From the NCBI RefSeq assembly GCF_001642795.1, contig NZ_LKEH01000026.1, forward strand, positions 142,682-206,681: a stretch of DNA of 64,000 nucleotides. Reading direction: 5' to 3'. The notes beneath the pieces were generated by a model. It saw only the letters and a program-made list of their open reading frames with translations. It did not search any database and was not told the DNA's origin. The DNA is from Pseudomonas viridiflava (lineage in GTDB: Bacteria > Pseudomonadota > Gammaproteobacteria > Pseudomonadales > Pseudomonadaceae). Below are positions 1 to 9,383 of the stretch, in pieces. The translations under genes were made by a program, and so were the position numbers. Each line of letters begins with the position of its first letter. Within the stretch, counting starts at the first letter, position 1.

Positions 1-223
1 ACTCGGTCGTGGTCTGCCCGGCGAATATCGCTCTCAAGTCCAGATTGGTCATCGCAACGACCGAGAAATTCTCCTTGAACTGATTTTTCTCTTCGTCCGA
101 CATGCCTGCCACGACTTTTACAATCGACTTTTGCAGCGCTTCGTTCGAGCTTCCATCCAGCTTTGGCTTTCCACAGCCGGTCAAAATGATTGCAGATAAA
201 AGTAGTACAGCTGCCCTGCGCAT
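1..223 (-). CDS. Partial small lipoprotein (DUF6694-like), runs off left edge
   Basis: The reading frame starts at an ATG complementary to 221-223 and is still open at base 1, so only the first 74 residues are seen. The N-terminus is MRRAAVLLLSAIILTGCGKP: two arginines, a hydrophobic stretch and an LTGC lipobox, so the mature protein should be lipidated at Cys17 and exported. The rest is charged, with a GMSDEEKNQF segment like that of short Pseudomonas lipoproteins of the DUF6694 type. A strong AGGAGG lies at 232-237, 8 nt before the ATG. It is transcribed away from the ureide operon, so the gap 224-459 is a divergent promoter region. Function unknown. Confidence 0.75.
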   Translation of the reverse strand, partial: MRRAAVLLLSAIILTGCGKPKLDGSSNEALQKSIVKVVAGMSDEEKNQFKENFSVVAMTNLDLRAIFAGQTTTE

Positions 224-416
224 AAGTGTTGCCTCCTGTTATAAGCAATCAGAATATCAAAACGATGGCATGCGCGGGAGTCGACTCTTCAGGCTTCACT
301 GACATGTTCTGTTTTCGTGCACCCCTCGCCATCGCGCTCGACAATGGCGCGCATACGCGCAACGCCAACAGCGACATGTTGATCTCAACGCCTCTAAAAC
401 AACGTTCCTGATCCCC

Positions 417-432
417 CGGCACGAATCCTGCT
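417..432 (+). promoter_or_regulatory. Predicted sigma-54 (RpoN) promoter of the ureide operon
   Basis: The sequence cGGCACGAATCcTGCT matches the -24/-12 consensus TGGCACG-N4-TTGCT at all positions except two T-to-C changes, and the GG and GC doublets have the correct spacing. It would start transcription near 442, just before the first gene at 460. Sigma-54 control is known for the atzDEF allophanate genes of Pseudomonas sp. ADP and fits a nitrogen-scavenging role. I could not find a convincing NtrC site pair upstream, so the activator is not identified. Confidence 0.6.
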
Positions 433-447
433 CTGGCACATTCAATC

Positions 448-457
448 TTGTATACAT
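448..457. promoter_or_regulatory. GntR-type operator-like palindrome
   Basis: TTGTATACAT contains the perfect 8-bp palindrome TGTATACA at 449-456. It has the shape of GntR-family operators (T-G-T...A-C-A arms). It lies downstream of the predicted sigma-54 start and just before the first codon of the operon, where a bound repressor would block elongation or initiation. The only GntR-type regulator nearby is the last gene of the same operon, so feedback control is the simple inference. Confidence 0.45.
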
Positions 458-459
458 GA

Positions 460-2280
460 ATGAACACGCCCATGACTGCTCTCGATATCGCTGCCATTCA
501 GACGTCACTCAGCACCGGCCAGACCTCACTGTCGACCTTCCTTCAGGACCTGCATGCGCAGATTGACGCAGACGACCGTCCGGAAGTCTGGATTCACCGC
601 GAGCCGCTTTCCCGTTTGCTCGAAAGAGCAAAGACGCTCGGCGCTCTGGCGGAAGAGCTGGGCGATGCGCTGTACGAAAGGCTGCCGCTGTTCGGCACTC
701 CTTTCGCGGTGAAGGACAATTTCGATGTCGCGGGTCTGCCCACCACGGCGGCCTGTCCCGAGTTTGCCTATCAGGCTCAGACCACCGCGCATGTGGTGCA
801 GCGCTTGCTGGACAGCGGCGCGGTGTTGATCGGCAAGACCAACCTGGATCAGTTCGCGACGGGATTGGTGGGGGTTCGCTCGCCTTACGGCGCGGTGCGC
901 AATGCCTGTGATCCGGCGTATGTCAGCGGCGGTTCGAGTTCGGGCTCTGCCGTGGCCGTGGCGCGGGGTCATGTGTGTTTTGCCTTGGGCACCGACACGG
1001 CCGGATCTGGCCGGGTGCCTGCGGGTTTCAACGGGATCGTCGGGCTCAAGCCGAGCCTCGGGCTGTTCAGCAGTCGCGGTGTCGTTCCGGCCTGTCGCAC
1101 GCTGGACTGTCCGTCGATCTTCGCCAACGACGTGGCGCAGGCGTGGCAAGTCGCGCAGGTGATGGCTGATTTCGATGCACAGGATTCGGCCAGTGTCGCG
1201 GTAAAGGCGTTGCCGATGCTGCGTCGGGCGCGGCGGATTGCGGTGCCGCAACACTGTGAGTTCTTCGGCGATGCCCAGGCAGCCGCTGCGTTCGACAAGG
1301 CGCTGAAGTCACTCGAAAACGATCCACAGGTCACGCTGACTTACGTTGCATTCGATGTTTTTGCCGAGGCAGCCGCCCTGCTCTATCAAGGCCCGTGGGT
1401 CGCCGAACGGCGCGCTGCGGTCGGTGAGTTTTTCGAGACGCATGCGGCAGACATTCACCCGGTGGTGCGCGGAATTTTGCAGAGCGCCGATCAGTTCGAC
1501 GCAGTGGACACTTTCAAGGCGCGCTATCGCCTGGCCGAGCTGACGCGCGCGGCTGAAGCGCTGCTGGCCGAGGTCGATGTGCTGGTGGTGCCGACCGCGC
1601 CCTGCATGCCGACCATCGAGGCCGTGCTGGCCAATCCGGTCGAACTCAACTCGCAGCTGGGTTACTACACCAACTTCGTCAACCTGATGAACATGAGTGC
1701 GCTGGCCATTCCGGCGCATCGTCGAGATGACGGTCTGCCTGCCGGTATCACGTTGATCGGTCCGGCGGGCGCTGACCAGCGTCTGGCTGAAATCGCAGCA
1801 GGCTGGCAGGCGTATTTCGGTGCGAGCGATCAGCGCGACAGCGTGGCGCTGGCGCCCCTGCCCTTCAACGTCGCAACCGTTCAGGTCGCCGTGGTCGGCG
1901 CTCATCTCCAGGGCCAGCCGCTCAACTGGCAACTGCTGGAGGGCGGCGCTCGCCTGCGCAGCCTGACCACGACCAGTGCCGACTACCGACTCTATGCGCT
2001 GGCCAACACCACGCCAGCCAAACCCGGACTGGTTCGTGTGCCTGAACAGGGCGCGCACATCGAAGTCGAGGTCTGGGAAATGCCGCTCAGCCAGTTCGGC
2101 GCGTTCGTCGCCGCCATTCCTGCACCGCTGGGCATCGGCTCGTTGCAGCTCGCCGACGGCCAATGGGTCAAGGGTTTCATCTGCGAACCCGGCGGGCTTG
2201 CGGGCGCACAGGACATCACCGAATTCAAAGGCTGGCGCGCCTATTGCGCCGCGAACACCACGTCTTCCAAGACTCATTGA
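460..2280 (+). CDS. atzF: Allophanate hydrolase (AtzF type)
   Basis: Predicted to hydrolyse allophanate to ammonia and CO2 in the cytoplasm, the last step of biuret and s-triazine breakdown. The 606-residue length fits AtzF. The N-terminal amidase-signature domain carries the Ser-cisSer-Lys triad: Lys85 in PFAVKDNFD, Ser159 in GGSSSGS and Ser183 in DTAGSGR, each six residues below the AtzF positions Lys91, Ser165 and Ser189. Residues from about 460 onward form the extra C-terminal domain of allophanate hydrolases, which acts on N-carboxycarbamate. There is no biotin carboxylase part, so this is not a urea amidolyase. The start is uncertain: neither ATG 460 nor in-frame ATG 472 has a clear ribosome-binding site. 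It is the first gene of the operon, 15 nt before the binding-protein gene. Confidence 0.9.
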   Translation: MNTPMTALDIAAIQTSLSTGQTSLSTFLQDLHAQIDADDRPEVWIHREPLSRLLERAKTLGALAEELGDALYERLPLFGTPFAVKDNFDVAGLPTTAACPEFAYQAQTTAHVVQRLLDSGAVLIGKTNLDQFATGLVGVRSPYGAVRNACDPAYVSGGSSSGSAVAVARGHVCFALGTDTAGSGRVPAGFNGIVGLKPSLGLFSSRGVVPACRTLDCPSIFANDVAQAWQVAQVMADFDAQDSASVAVKALPMLRRARRIAVPQHCEFFGDAQAAAAFDKALKSLENDPQVTLTYVAFDVFAEAAALLYQGPWVAERRAAVGEFFETHAADIHPVVRGILQSADQFDAVDTFKARYRLAELTRAAEALLAEVDVLVVPTAPCMPTIEAVLANPVELNSQLGYYTNFVNLMNMSALAIPAHRRDDGLPAGITLIGPAGADQRLAEIAAGWQAYFGASDQRDSVALAPLPFNVATVQVAVVGAHLQGQPLNWQLLEGGARLRSLTTTSADYRLYALANTTPAKPGLVRVPEQGAHIEVEVWEMPLSQFGAFVAAIPAPLGIGSLQLADGQWVKGFICEPGGLAGAQDITEFKGWRAYCAANTTSSKTH

Positions 2281-2295
2281 TCAGGGGTAGCAACA

Positions 2296-3405
2296 ATGTC
2301 GAATGTCGATCGTCGCAGTTTCATGAAACTGGCGGGCATTATCGGTCTCAGCGCGGCGCTGCCGTTCAGTCGGGTCTATGCCGCCGATGCCCCGCTGGTG
2401 GTGGGTTTCATCTACGTGGGCGCCCGCGATGACTTTGGTTACAACCAGGCCCACGCGCAGGCGGCCGCCATCATCAAGACACTGCCCAACGTCAAAGTGA
2501 TCGAGGAAGAAAACGTCCCGGAAACCGTGGCCGTGCAGAAAACCATGGAAGCCATGATTCGTCAGGACGGCGCGACACTGATCTTTGCGACCTCTTTCGG
2601 TTACTTCGATCCGCACGTGGTCAAGGTGGCGAAGAAATACCCGGACGTGCGTTTCGCCCACTGCGGCGGACTGTGGAAGGCCGGTAGCGACCCAATGAAC
2701 GCAGGCAGCTTTTTCGGCTACATCGACGAAGCCCAATACCTGAACGGCGTGGTTGCCGGGCACATGAGCAAGTCGAAAAAGCTTGGCTTCGTCGCCGCCA
2801 AACCGGTGCCGCAGGTGCTGCGCAACCTGAACGCGTTTGCCATGGGCGCACGCTCGGTGGACCCGAGCATTGTCACCACAGTGATTTTCACCGGTGACTG
2901 GTCATTGCCGATCAAGGAAGCGGAAGCCGCCAACAGCTTGATTGATCAGGGTTGCGATGTGCTGACCTGCCACGTCGACGGCCCCAAGGTGATTGTAGAG
3001 ACGGCCGAGAAACGTGGCGCGATGACCTGCGGCTACCACGCCAGCCAGGCGGCGCTCGCGCCCAAAGGCTATCTGACCGGTGCCGAATGGAACTGGGAAA
3101 CGCCCTACAAGGCTCATGTTGCCGCGATCCAGCACGACGCGCCGATGATCAATTTCCTGCGCGGCGGTTTGCGGGATGGTTTCGTCAAGACGTCGCCCTA
3201 CGGACCCGCCGTCAGTGCCGAAGCCAAGAAAAACGCCGACGCGATCAAGGCCCAGATGATGGCGGGCGGCTTCGTGATTTACAAAGGCCCGCTCAAGGAC
3301 AACAAAGGCAAGGTCGTGATCGCCGACGGCGTGTCTCAGGCGCAGAACGATATCGCACTGGAAAGCATGAATTATCTGGTGGAAGGCGTTGTTGGCCAGA
3401 TCTGA
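2296..3405 (+). CDS. BMP-family ABC transporter substrate-binding protein
   Basis: Periplasmic binding protein of the basic-membrane-protein family (PnrA/BmpA-like), 369 aa. It begins with a twin-arginine signal: DRRSFMK at residues 5-11, a hydrophobic stretch, and a likely cleavage after SRVYA near residue 29, so it is probably exported folded by Tat. The mature start LVVGFIYVGARDDFGYNQAH is typical of the family. BMP systems usually take purine nucleosides, but members inside catabolic operons take other nitrogen compounds; here the flanking hydrolases suggest biuret or a related ureide. AGGGG at 2283-2287 precedes the ATG. Permeases and ATPase follow in the same operon. Confidence 0.9.
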   Translation: MSNVDRRSFMKLAGIIGLSAALPFSRVYAADAPLVVGFIYVGARDDFGYNQAHAQAAAIIKTLPNVKVIEEENVPETVAVQKTMEAMIRQDGATLIFATSFGYFDPHVVKVAKKYPDVRFAHCGGLWKAGSDPMNAGSFFGYIDEAQYLNGVVAGHMSKSKKLGFVAAKPVPQVLRNLNAFAMGARSVDPSIVTTVIFTGDWSLPIKEAEAANSLIDQGCDVLTCHVDGPKVIVETAEKRGAMTCGYHASQAALAPKGYLTGAEWNWETPYKAHVAAIQHDAPMINFLRGGLRDGFVKTSPYGPAVSAEAKKNADAIKAQMMAGGFVIYKGPLKDNKGKVVIADGVSQAQNDIALESMNYLVEGVVGQI

Positions 3406-3415
3406 GGAGCGCCCG

Positions 3416-4525
3416 ATGTTGGTCTCGCGAACCCTGCGGCGTATTGCCGTAGCGCTGTTGCCGGGCCTGCCGACGCTGTTGGCGGTGTTGTCGTCATGCG
3501 TGCTGTTTCTGCTGTTCCTCACGGTTCAGGGCAAGCCTGCGTGGCAGGCCCTGCATCTGGTCGGCGAAGGCGCATTCGGCTCCTGGTTTGCGCTGGAAAA
3601 CACCTTGCAGCGCGCAGCGCCACTGATGCTGACCGCGCTCTGCGTGGCTCTGCCCGCGCGGGCCGGGCTGATCATCATTGGCGGCGAAGGTGCCCTGGTG
3701 CTCGGCGGGCTGGCAGCAGCGGTCACGCCGCTCTGGCTGCCGTCGGTGGCGCCCTGGCTGATGCTCGGTTGCATGGGCCTCATCGCGATGCTGACCGGTG
3801 CACTGTGGATCGGTCTGAGTGGCTGGATGCGCCAGCACCGGGGCGTCAACGAGACCATCAGCAGCCTGTTGCTGTCGTACATCGCGCTCGCGCTGTTCAG
3901 GCAAATGGTCGAAGGACCGCTGCGCGATCCGGCGAGCCTGAACAAGCCGTCCACGCCGCCGCTGGATGAGGCCTATATGGTCGGCACCATCAGCGACAGT
4001 TTCGAAGTGCACTGGGGGCTTGTAGCCGGGGTGATTGCCTGTCTGCTCGCGTACGTATTAGTGCGCCACAGCGTCAAGGGTTTCGCCCTCGCGGTCGTCG
4101 GCGGCAACGTGCGCACGGCCTTGATGATCGGCCTGCCGGTGGATCGACTGATTCTGCTGAGCTGCCTGCTTGGCGGTGCTGCAGCCGGTCTGGCAGGCAT
4201 GTTCGAAGTCACGGCGGTACAAGGCAGCGCCAATGTCGCGATGATCGCGGGGTATGGCACCAGCGGCATTCTGGTCGCGTTCGCCGCCCGCCATCATCCG
4301 TTGGCGATCATCTTCTGCGCGATTCTGCTGGGCGGCCTGGAAGCCAGCGGCGGCCTGTTGCAGCGGCGTCTCGGACTGCCGGATGCCACCACGCTGATTC
4401 TCGAAGGACTGCTGTTTACCAATCTGTTGCTCTGGGAAGCCCTGAGCGGGCGGCTGGCGGCCTGGAAGATCAGGCTGGCACAACCGCAGCCCGTCGTCGA
4501 AAAAGGAGCACTGCAACGTGGCTGA
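3416..4525 (+). CDS. ABC transporter permease (BMP/nucleoside type), subunit 1
   Basis: Inner-membrane permease of the BPD_transp_2 family, 369 aa, strongly hydrophobic with roughly eight to ten membrane segments. The family motif appears as GLIIIGGEGALVLGGLAA around residue 83. I chose the ATG at 3416 over a TTG at 3389 because AGGAG at 3405-3409 sits 6 nt before it and the TTG lies inside the preceding gene. It overlaps the next permease gene by 8 nt, so translation is probably coupled. It should pair with the 4518 permease as a heterodimer for the substrate delivered by the BMP protein. Confidence 0.88.
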   Translation: MLVSRTLRRIAVALLPGLPTLLAVLSSCVLFLLFLTVQGKPAWQALHLVGEGAFGSWFALENTLQRAAPLMLTALCVALPARAGLIIIGGEGALVLGGLAAAVTPLWLPSVAPWLMLGCMGLIAMLTGALWIGLSGWMRQHRGVNETISSLLLSYIALALFRQMVEGPLRDPASLNKPSTPPLDEAYMVGTISDSFEVHWGLVAGVIACLLAYVLVRHSVKGFALAVVGGNVRTALMIGLPVDRLILLSCLLGGAAAGLAGMFEVTAVQGSANVAMIAGYGTSGILVAFAARHHPLAIIFCAILLGGLEASGGLLQRRLGLPDATTLILEGLLFTNLLLWEALSGRLAAWKIRLAQPQPVVEKGALQRG

Positions 4526-5438
4526 TATCGACCTGAGCACCTTTTTGCTGGCGCTGCTGGCCGGTTCGATTCGCGTCGGCACGCCGTTCCTGTTTGTCAG
4601 CCTGGGCGAATGCCTGACGGAAAAGAGCGGCCGCATCAACCTGGGGCTGGAAGGCATTCTGGTGGCTGGCGCGATGTCGGGCTATGCCGCTGCATGCCTG
4701 ACGGGCTCGGCCTGGCTGGGCGTGGGCGCAGCCGCAGGCGTCGGCCTGCTGCTGGGCCTGTTGCACGGCATCGCCTGTTCGTTGCCACGCGTCAACGATA
4801 TTGCGTTCGGCATTGCGTTGATTCTGCTCGGCACCGGCCTGGCGTTCTTTCTCGGCAAGGCGTTCATTCAGCCGCAAGCCCCCATGCTGCCGTCACTGGC
4901 GCTGGGTGCGTGGAGCGATGAAGAACGTTTGCGTTCGGCATTGAACATCAACGTGCTGTTTTTCATCGGCGTGGCCCTGGCCTTCGCGTTGCACTGGGGC
5001 CTGCGCAGCACGCGCTGGGGCCTGATGCTGCGACTGGTGGGTGATCACGCCGAGACCGCTCAGGCGCTGGGCTATCAGCCGATCAAGGTACGCATCGTCG
5101 CCACGGCCATTGGCGGCGCGCTGGCAGGCATTGGCGGTGCGTACCTGTCCCTGTACTACCCCGGCAGCTGGAACGAAGGTTTGTCCAGCGGTCAGGGCCT
5201 GATGGCCGTGGCGCTGGTGATTTTCGCCCGCTGGCGGCCGCTTGCGTGCCTGTGGGCATCGCTGTTGTTCGGCGCAGCCGGTGCGATTGGTCCGGCGTTG
5301 CAGGCCGTGGGCATCAGCAGCGGCTACTACCTGTTTGCGGCCGCGCCCTACGCGCTGACCCTTGGCGTGATGTACGCGACCTGCCGCCGTGGCCGAACGC
5401 TGAACGGCGCGCCCGGCGAATTGAGCATGACCCGATGA
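4518..5438 (+). CDS. ABC transporter permease (BMP/nucleoside type), subunit 2
   Basis: Second inner-membrane permease of the importer, 306 aa. The family motif is seen as SGRINLGLEGILVAGAMSGY near residue 36, with hydrophobic segments along the rest. The start is a GTG at 4518, supported by AAGGAG at 4503-4508 and by overlap with the end of the first permease. The C-terminal tail is short and charged. Next gene at 5463, 24 nt away. Confidence 0.88.
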   Translation: MADIDLSTFLLALLAGSIRVGTPFLFVSLGECLTEKSGRINLGLEGILVAGAMSGYAAACLTGSAWLGVGAAAGVGLLLGLLHGIACSLPRVNDIAFGIALILLGTGLAFFLGKAFIQPQAPMLPSLALGAWSDEERLRSALNINVLFFIGVALAFALHWGLRSTRWGLMLRLVGDHAETAQALGYQPIKVRIVATAIGGALAGIGGAYLSLYYPGSWNEGLSSGQGLMAVALVIFARWRPLACLWASLLFGAAGAIGPALQAVGISSGYYLFAAAPYALTLGVMYATCRRGRTLNGAPGELSMTR

Positions 5439-5462
5439 ATACATTTCCAGAGGAGGCATGAC

Positions 5463-6488
5463 ATGGCCAGTGGTCTTGGTGGCTTGAACAAATCGCCCAA
5501 CGGCGTAGTGATCGGTCTGGCGCAACTGGCGCTTCCCGACCCGCACACCCGCGAGGCGCTGTGGGCGCAAACAGAAAAAGTGGTGTCGATGGTCGCCAAG
5601 GCAAGGCGCAGCAACCCCGGCATGGACCTGATCGTGTTTCCCGAGTATTCGCTGCATGGCCTGTCCATGAGCACGGCACCGGAGATCATGTGCAGCCTGG
5701 ACGGCCCCGAAGTCGCGGCGCTGCGTCAGGCCTGCCGGGATCATCGCATCTGGGGCTGTTTCTCGATCATGGAAGCCAACCCCCACGGCAACCCGTTCAA
5801 CAGCGGTCTGATCGTCGACGACATGGGCGAGATCCAGCTGTATTACCGCAAGCTGCACCCGTGGGTGCCGGTCGAGCCCTGGGAGCCCGGCGATCTGGGG
5901 ATACCGGTGTGCGACGGTCCACGCGGCAGCAAACTGGCGCTGATCATCTGCCACGACGGCATGTTTCCCGAGATGGCCCGCGAGTGCGCCTACAAAGGCG
6001 CGGACATCATGCTGCGCACGGCGGGTTATACCGCGCCGATTCGCCACTCGTGGAAGATCACCAACCAGAGCAACGCCTTCACCAACCTGATGCAGACCGC
6101 CAGCGTCTGCATGTGCGGTTCCGACGGCACGTTCGATTCGATGGGCGAAGCGATGTTCGTCGATTTCGACGGCACGATCATGGCCGAGGGCGGCGGACGC
6201 GCCGATGAAATTGTCTGCTGCGAACTGCGCCCGGATCTGGTCCGTGAAGCGCGGATTAACTGGGGCGTGGAAAACAATATCTATCAGTTCGGCCATCGCG
6301 GTTATGTCGCCGTCAACGGCGGCGCGCAGGACTGTCCCTACACCTACATGCACGATCTGGCTGCCGGGCAGTATCGCCTGCCGTGGGAAGCCGACGTGGT
6401 GCACACCGATGGCCGCGCCTGCGGCTTCGATACACCCGAGCGTACGTTCAAACCCACCCCGACGACGTGGAAGGAATCATCACGATGA
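5463..6488 (+). CDS. Formamidase-like aliphatic amidohydrolase (nitrilase superfamily)
   Basis: A 341-residue cytoplasmic nitrilase-fold amidase closest in motif to formamidase AmiF. The catalytic set is present: Glu61 in VFPEYS, Lys130 in YYRKLHPW, Glu138 in VPVEPWEPG and Cys163 in [10 protein letters not shown], each at a constant small offset from the AmiF residues Glu60, Lys133, Glu141 and Cys166. AmiF releases formate and ammonia from formamide; in this operon the true substrate could instead be a formylated or carbamoyl ureide. AGGAGG at 5450-5455 precedes the ATG. Its stop overlaps the biuret hydrolase start (ATGA). Confidence 0.8.
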   Translation: MASGLGGLNKSPNGVVIGLAQLALPDPHTREALWAQTEKVVSMVAKARRSNPGMDLIVFPEYSLHGLSMSTAPEIMCSLDGPEVAALRQACRDHRIWGCFSIMEANPHGNPFNSGLIVDDMGEIQLYYRKLHPWVPVEPWEPGDLGIPVCDGPRGSKLALIICHDGMFPEMARECAYKGADIMLRTAGYTAPIRHSWKITNQSNAFTNLMQTASVCMCGSDGTFDSMGEAMFVDFDGTIMAEGGGRADEIVCCELRPDLVREARINWGVENNIYQFGHRGYVAVNGGAQDCPYTYMHDLAAGQYRLPWEADVVHTDGRACGFDTPERTFKPTPTTWKESSR

Positions 6489-7171
6489 GCGAACGCTACC
6501 TCGCTTCCGAGCCTTATCCGTGGCCGTGGAACGGCAAGCTCAACGCACGCAACACCGCGCTGATCGTGATCGACATGCAGACCGACTTCTGCGGCGTCGG
6601 CGGCTATGTGGACAGCATGGGCTACGACCTGGCATTGACCCGGGCGCCCATCGAGCCGATCAAGGGGTTGCTGGCGCTGATGCGTCCGCTCGGTTTCACC
6701 ATCATTCATACCCGCGAAGGCCATCGTCCGGACCTCAGCGACCTACCCGCCAACAAGCGCTGGCGCTCGCAGCGTATCGGCGCAGGCATCGGCGATCCCG
6801 GCCCGTGCGGCAAGATTCTGGTACGCGGCGAACCCGGCTGGGAACTGATCGATGAACTCGCTCCGCTGCCCGGCGAGATCGTGATCGACAAGCCCGGCAA
6901 GGGTTCTTTCTACGCCACCGATCTTGAGCTGGTGCTGCGCACTCGGGGCATCGAAAACCTGATCCTCACCGGCATCACGACTGACGTGTGCGTGCACACC
7001 ACCCTGCGTGACGCCAACGATCGCGGCTTCGAATGCATCCTGCTGGAAGACTGCTGCGGCGCGACCGACCCGGCCAACCATGCCGCCGCCCTGAGCATGA
7101 TCAAGATGCAGGGCGGCGTGTTCGGTGCGGTCGGGCATTCGTCGATGCTTCGCGATGTGCTGGGAGCTTGA
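6485..7171 (+). CDS. biuH: Biuret hydrolase (isochorismatase-like cysteine hydrolase)
   Basis: Predicted to hydrolyse biuret to allophanate and ammonia, feeding the allophanate hydrolase at the head of the operon. At 228 aa it has the isochorismatase-fold triad Asp30 (VIDMQTDF), Lys136 (VIDKPGKG) and Cys169 (GITTDVCV), each exactly six below Asp36, Lys142 and Cys175 of the Rhizobium BiuH. The N-terminal DxYPWP-like segment ([10 protein letters not shown]) and the [18 protein letters not shown] region also agree with BiuH as I remember it. The ATG at 6485 overlaps the amidase stop by 4 nt; AAGGA lies at 6471-6475. A sister hydrolase at 8706 is shorter and diverged. Confidence 0.85.
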   Translation: MSERYLASEPYPWPWNGKLNARNTALIVIDMQTDFCGVGGYVDSMGYDLALTRAPIEPIKGLLALMRPLGFTIIHTREGHRPDLSDLPANKRWRSQRIGAGIGDPGPCGKILVRGEPGWELIDELAPLPGEIVIDKPGKGSFYATDLELVLRTRGIENLILTGITTDVCVHTTLRDANDRGFECILLEDCCGATDPANHAAALSMIKMQGGVFGAVGHSSMLRDVLGA

Positions 7172-7173
7172 CC

Positions 7174-8709
7174 ATGCGCGCCCTGAGTCTGGAAACCATC
7201 GGCGCCAGCAAAAGCTTCGGCGCGTTTCGTGCGCTGGATGACGTGTCGTTCAAGGTGCGGGCCGGAACGGTCCATGCGTTGCTGGGCGAAAACGGCGCCG
7301 GCAAAAGTACGTTGGTCAAAGGCATCATCGGCTATGGCCCGTTGCAGTCGGGCAGCATTCTGGTCAATAACCGCGAGCACGAGATTCGCAATCCACGCGA
7401 CTCGCACCAGTTGCAGATCGGCATGGTGTATCAGCATTTCACCGTCGCGCCGGGCCTGAGCGTGGCGGAAAATCTGGTGCTGTCGCGTGGCGATCTGCCG
7501 TGGCGTATCGACTGGACCGCCGAGCACGAACGCCTGCAGGCCTTCATGGAGCGCATGCCGTTTCGCCTCGACATTCAACGACCGGTCAGCAGTCTGGCCG
7601 CCGGTGAAAAGCAGAAGCTGGAAATTCTCAAGCAGCTGTATCTGGAACGTCGGCTGGTGATTCTCGATGAGCCAACTTCGGTGCTCACGCCGCAGGAAGC
7701 CGACGAGGTGCTGGGCCTGATGCAGCAGATGGCGCACCGTGGCGAGCTGACGGTGCTGATGATCACCCACAAGTTTCGGGAGGTCAGCACCTACGCCGAC
7801 GACGTCACCGTGTTGCGCAAGGGTCGCTGGGTGGCAAGCAGCGCGGTCGCCGATACCACGACTCAGCAAATGGCGACGTGGATGATGGGCCATGCGCAAA
7901 CCAACAGTGTCAGCAGTGATCGGCCGCCCGTGCCTGAACAGGCCCCGCAATTGCAGGTCGAGCAGCTTGATGTGCCGGGCGACAAGGGCACGCTGGCAAT
8001 AAAAAAACTGAGCCTGTCAGTGCGGCCCGGAGAAATCCTCGGCATTGCCGGTATCTCTGGCAATGGCCAGCGCGAACTGACCGAAGCGCTGTTGGGCCAA
8101 CGGCCGTTCAGCGCCGGACGCGTGCTGATCGATGGTCAGCCCTACCACGCCAGCCGCGAACAGATGCAGCGCCTGCGCGTGTTCAGCCTGCCGGAAGAGC
8201 CGCTGCGCAACGCGTGCATCGGCGGGCTCAGCGTTGCCGACAATCTGGCCCTGCGCAACTTTGACCGCCCACCGCTGTGCCGTCAGGGTTGGCGCATCGA
8301 CCGCCGTGCGGTTGCCGCTCAGGCGCGCGGTCTGATCGAGCGTTTTCAGGTCACGCCCAACGATCCGAACCGCCCCATCGGGACCTTGTCCGGCGGCAAC
8401 GTGCAACGCGCGGTGCTGGCTCGCGAACTGACCTCGGACATCGCCGTGCTGATCGTCGCCAACCCGGTGTTCGGTCTGGATTTCGCGTCCGTGGCGCTGA
8501 TCCATCAACGCCTGATCGACGCTCGCAACAGCGGCGCCGCCGTGCTGTTGTTGAGCGAAGACCTCGACGAACTGCTGACCCTGGCAGACCGCATCACTGT
8601 GATCCACGACGGCGAGCTGGTCTTCGAAACACTCGCGAACGCTGCCGACCGCACCGAACTGGGCCGACACATGGCGGGCGCTGAACATTCGCACAAGGAG
8701 TCCGCATGA
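7174..8709 (+). CDS. ABC transporter ATP-binding protein, two ABC domains (BMP importer)
   Basis: Cytoplasmic ATPase of the ureide importer, 511 aa, with two fused ABC modules. The first has Walker [10 protein letters not shown] (38-46), a signature variant LAAGE (141-145) and Walker B LVILDEP (161-167). The second has the degenerate Walker A GISGNGQR (from 293, lysine lost), intact LSGGN (405-409) and Walker B with Asn430 in place of the acid. One active and one degenerate site is normal for nucleoside and ribose importers of this class. The ATG at 7174 follows the biuH stop by 2 nt with GGGAG upstream. It overlaps the next gene by 4 nt. Confidence 0.88.
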   Translation: MRALSLETIGASKSFGAFRALDDVSFKVRAGTVHALLGENGAGKSTLVKGIIGYGPLQSGSILVNNREHEIRNPRDSHQLQIGMVYQHFTVAPGLSVAENLVLSRGDLPWRIDWTAEHERLQAFMERMPFRLDIQRPVSSLAAGEKQKLEILKQLYLERRLVILDEPTSVLTPQEADEVLGLMQQMAHRGELTVLMITHKFREVSTYADDVTVLRKGRWVASSAVADTTTQQMATWMMGHAQTNSVSSDRPPVPEQAPQLQVEQLDVPGDKGTLAIKKLSLSVRPGEILGIAGISGNGQRELTEALLGQRPFSAGRVLIDGQPYHASREQMQRLRVFSLPEEPLRNACIGGLSVADNLALRNFDRPPLCRQGWRIDRRAVAAQARGLIERFQVTPNDPNRPIGTLSGGNVQRAVLARELTSDIAVLIVANPVFGLDFASVALIHQRLIDARNSGAAVLLLSEDLDELLTLADRITVIHDGELVFETLANAADRTELGRHMAGAEHSHKESA

Positions 8710-9383
8710 TTGACGTCAACGCTCATCCGGCCCGCTTTGCCTTCGACCCTGCCAGCACGGCGCTGGTGATCATCGACATGCAGCGCGACTTTCTCGAGCC
8801 CGGTGGTTTCGGCGCTGCACTGGGTAACGACGTGCTGCCGCTGCAAGCCATTATCCCGACGGTTCAACAGCTATTGGCGCTGGCACGTGATCAAAACCTG
8901 ACCGTGATCCACACCCGCGAATCCCATGCCGAAGACCTCGCCGATTGCCCACCCGCCAAACTCGAACACGGCCTGCCGGGTCTGCGTATAGGCGATGCCG
9001 GGCCGATGGGCCGGATTCTGGTGCGTGGCGAGCCGGGCAATCAGATCATCGACGCCCTGGCGCCGATTGCTGGCGAGTGGGTCATCGACAAACCCGGCAA
9101 GGGAATGTTTTTCGGCACGGGCCTGCATGGAAGACTGAGCACAGCGGGCATCACTCACCTGATCTTCGCCGGTGTGACCACGGAGGTCTGTGTGCAGAGC
9201 AGCATGCGTGAAGCCAATGATCGCGGTTACCGCTGCCTGTTGATCGAAGACGCCACCGAGAGTTACTTTCCCGCCTTCAAGCAAGCGACGCTCGACATGA
9301 TCACCGCACAGGGCGGCATTGTCGGTCGAGTGACGTCGTTGTCAGCTCTGGAGCAGGCACTACAGACAAGGAGTACACACTGA
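8706..9383 (+). CDS. Second isochorismatase-like cysteine hydrolase (candidate triuret hydrolase)
   Basis: A 225-residue cysteine hydrolase with triad Asp24 (VIIDMQRDF), Lys129 (VIDKPGKG) and Cys162 (VTTEVCVQ). It shares the HTRESH, RGEPG and IDKPGKG blocks with the biuret hydrolase upstream but lacks that protein's N-terminal extension and its RWRSQ lid-like segment, so the substrate should differ. Triuret hydrolase (TrtA) is a known BiuH relative that co-occurs with biuH; that is my leading guess, with N-carbamoyl compounds as the alternative. ATGA overlap with the ATPase gene; stop overlaps the start of the next gene by one base. Confidence 0.75.
   Translation: MIDVNAHPARFAFDPASTALVIIDMQRDFLEPGGFGAALGNDVLPLQAIIPTVQQLLALARDQNLTVIHTRESHAEDLADCPPAKLEHGLPGLRIGDAGPMGRILVRGEPGNQIIDALAPIAGEWVIDKPGKGMFFGTGLHGRLSTAGITHLIFAGVTTEVCVQSSMREANDRGYRCLLIEDATESYFPAFKQATLDMITAQGGIVGRVTSLSALEQALQTRSTH

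Noticed and set aside
300..360. Search for NtrC-type sites (TGCACC-N5-GGTGCA) upstream of the ureide operon
   Set aside because: Only a half-like TGCACC near 317 is seen, with no matching second half, so no activator site is claimed.
436..453. A second sigma-54-like TGGCAC at 436
   Set aside because: The -12 GC doublet is missing at the required spacing; the element at 417-432 fits far better.
4893..6404. A 503-residue open frame antisense to the permease and amidase genes
   Set aside because: Long antisense frames are common in GC-rich Pseudomonas genes; the translation is rich in His, Gln and Arg, has no motif and opposes two well-supported genes.
7033..7173. N-terminal extension of the double ABC ATPase
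   Set aside because: It lies wholly inside the biuret hydrolase gene; the ATG at 7174 has its own ribosome-binding site and gives the family N-terminus.
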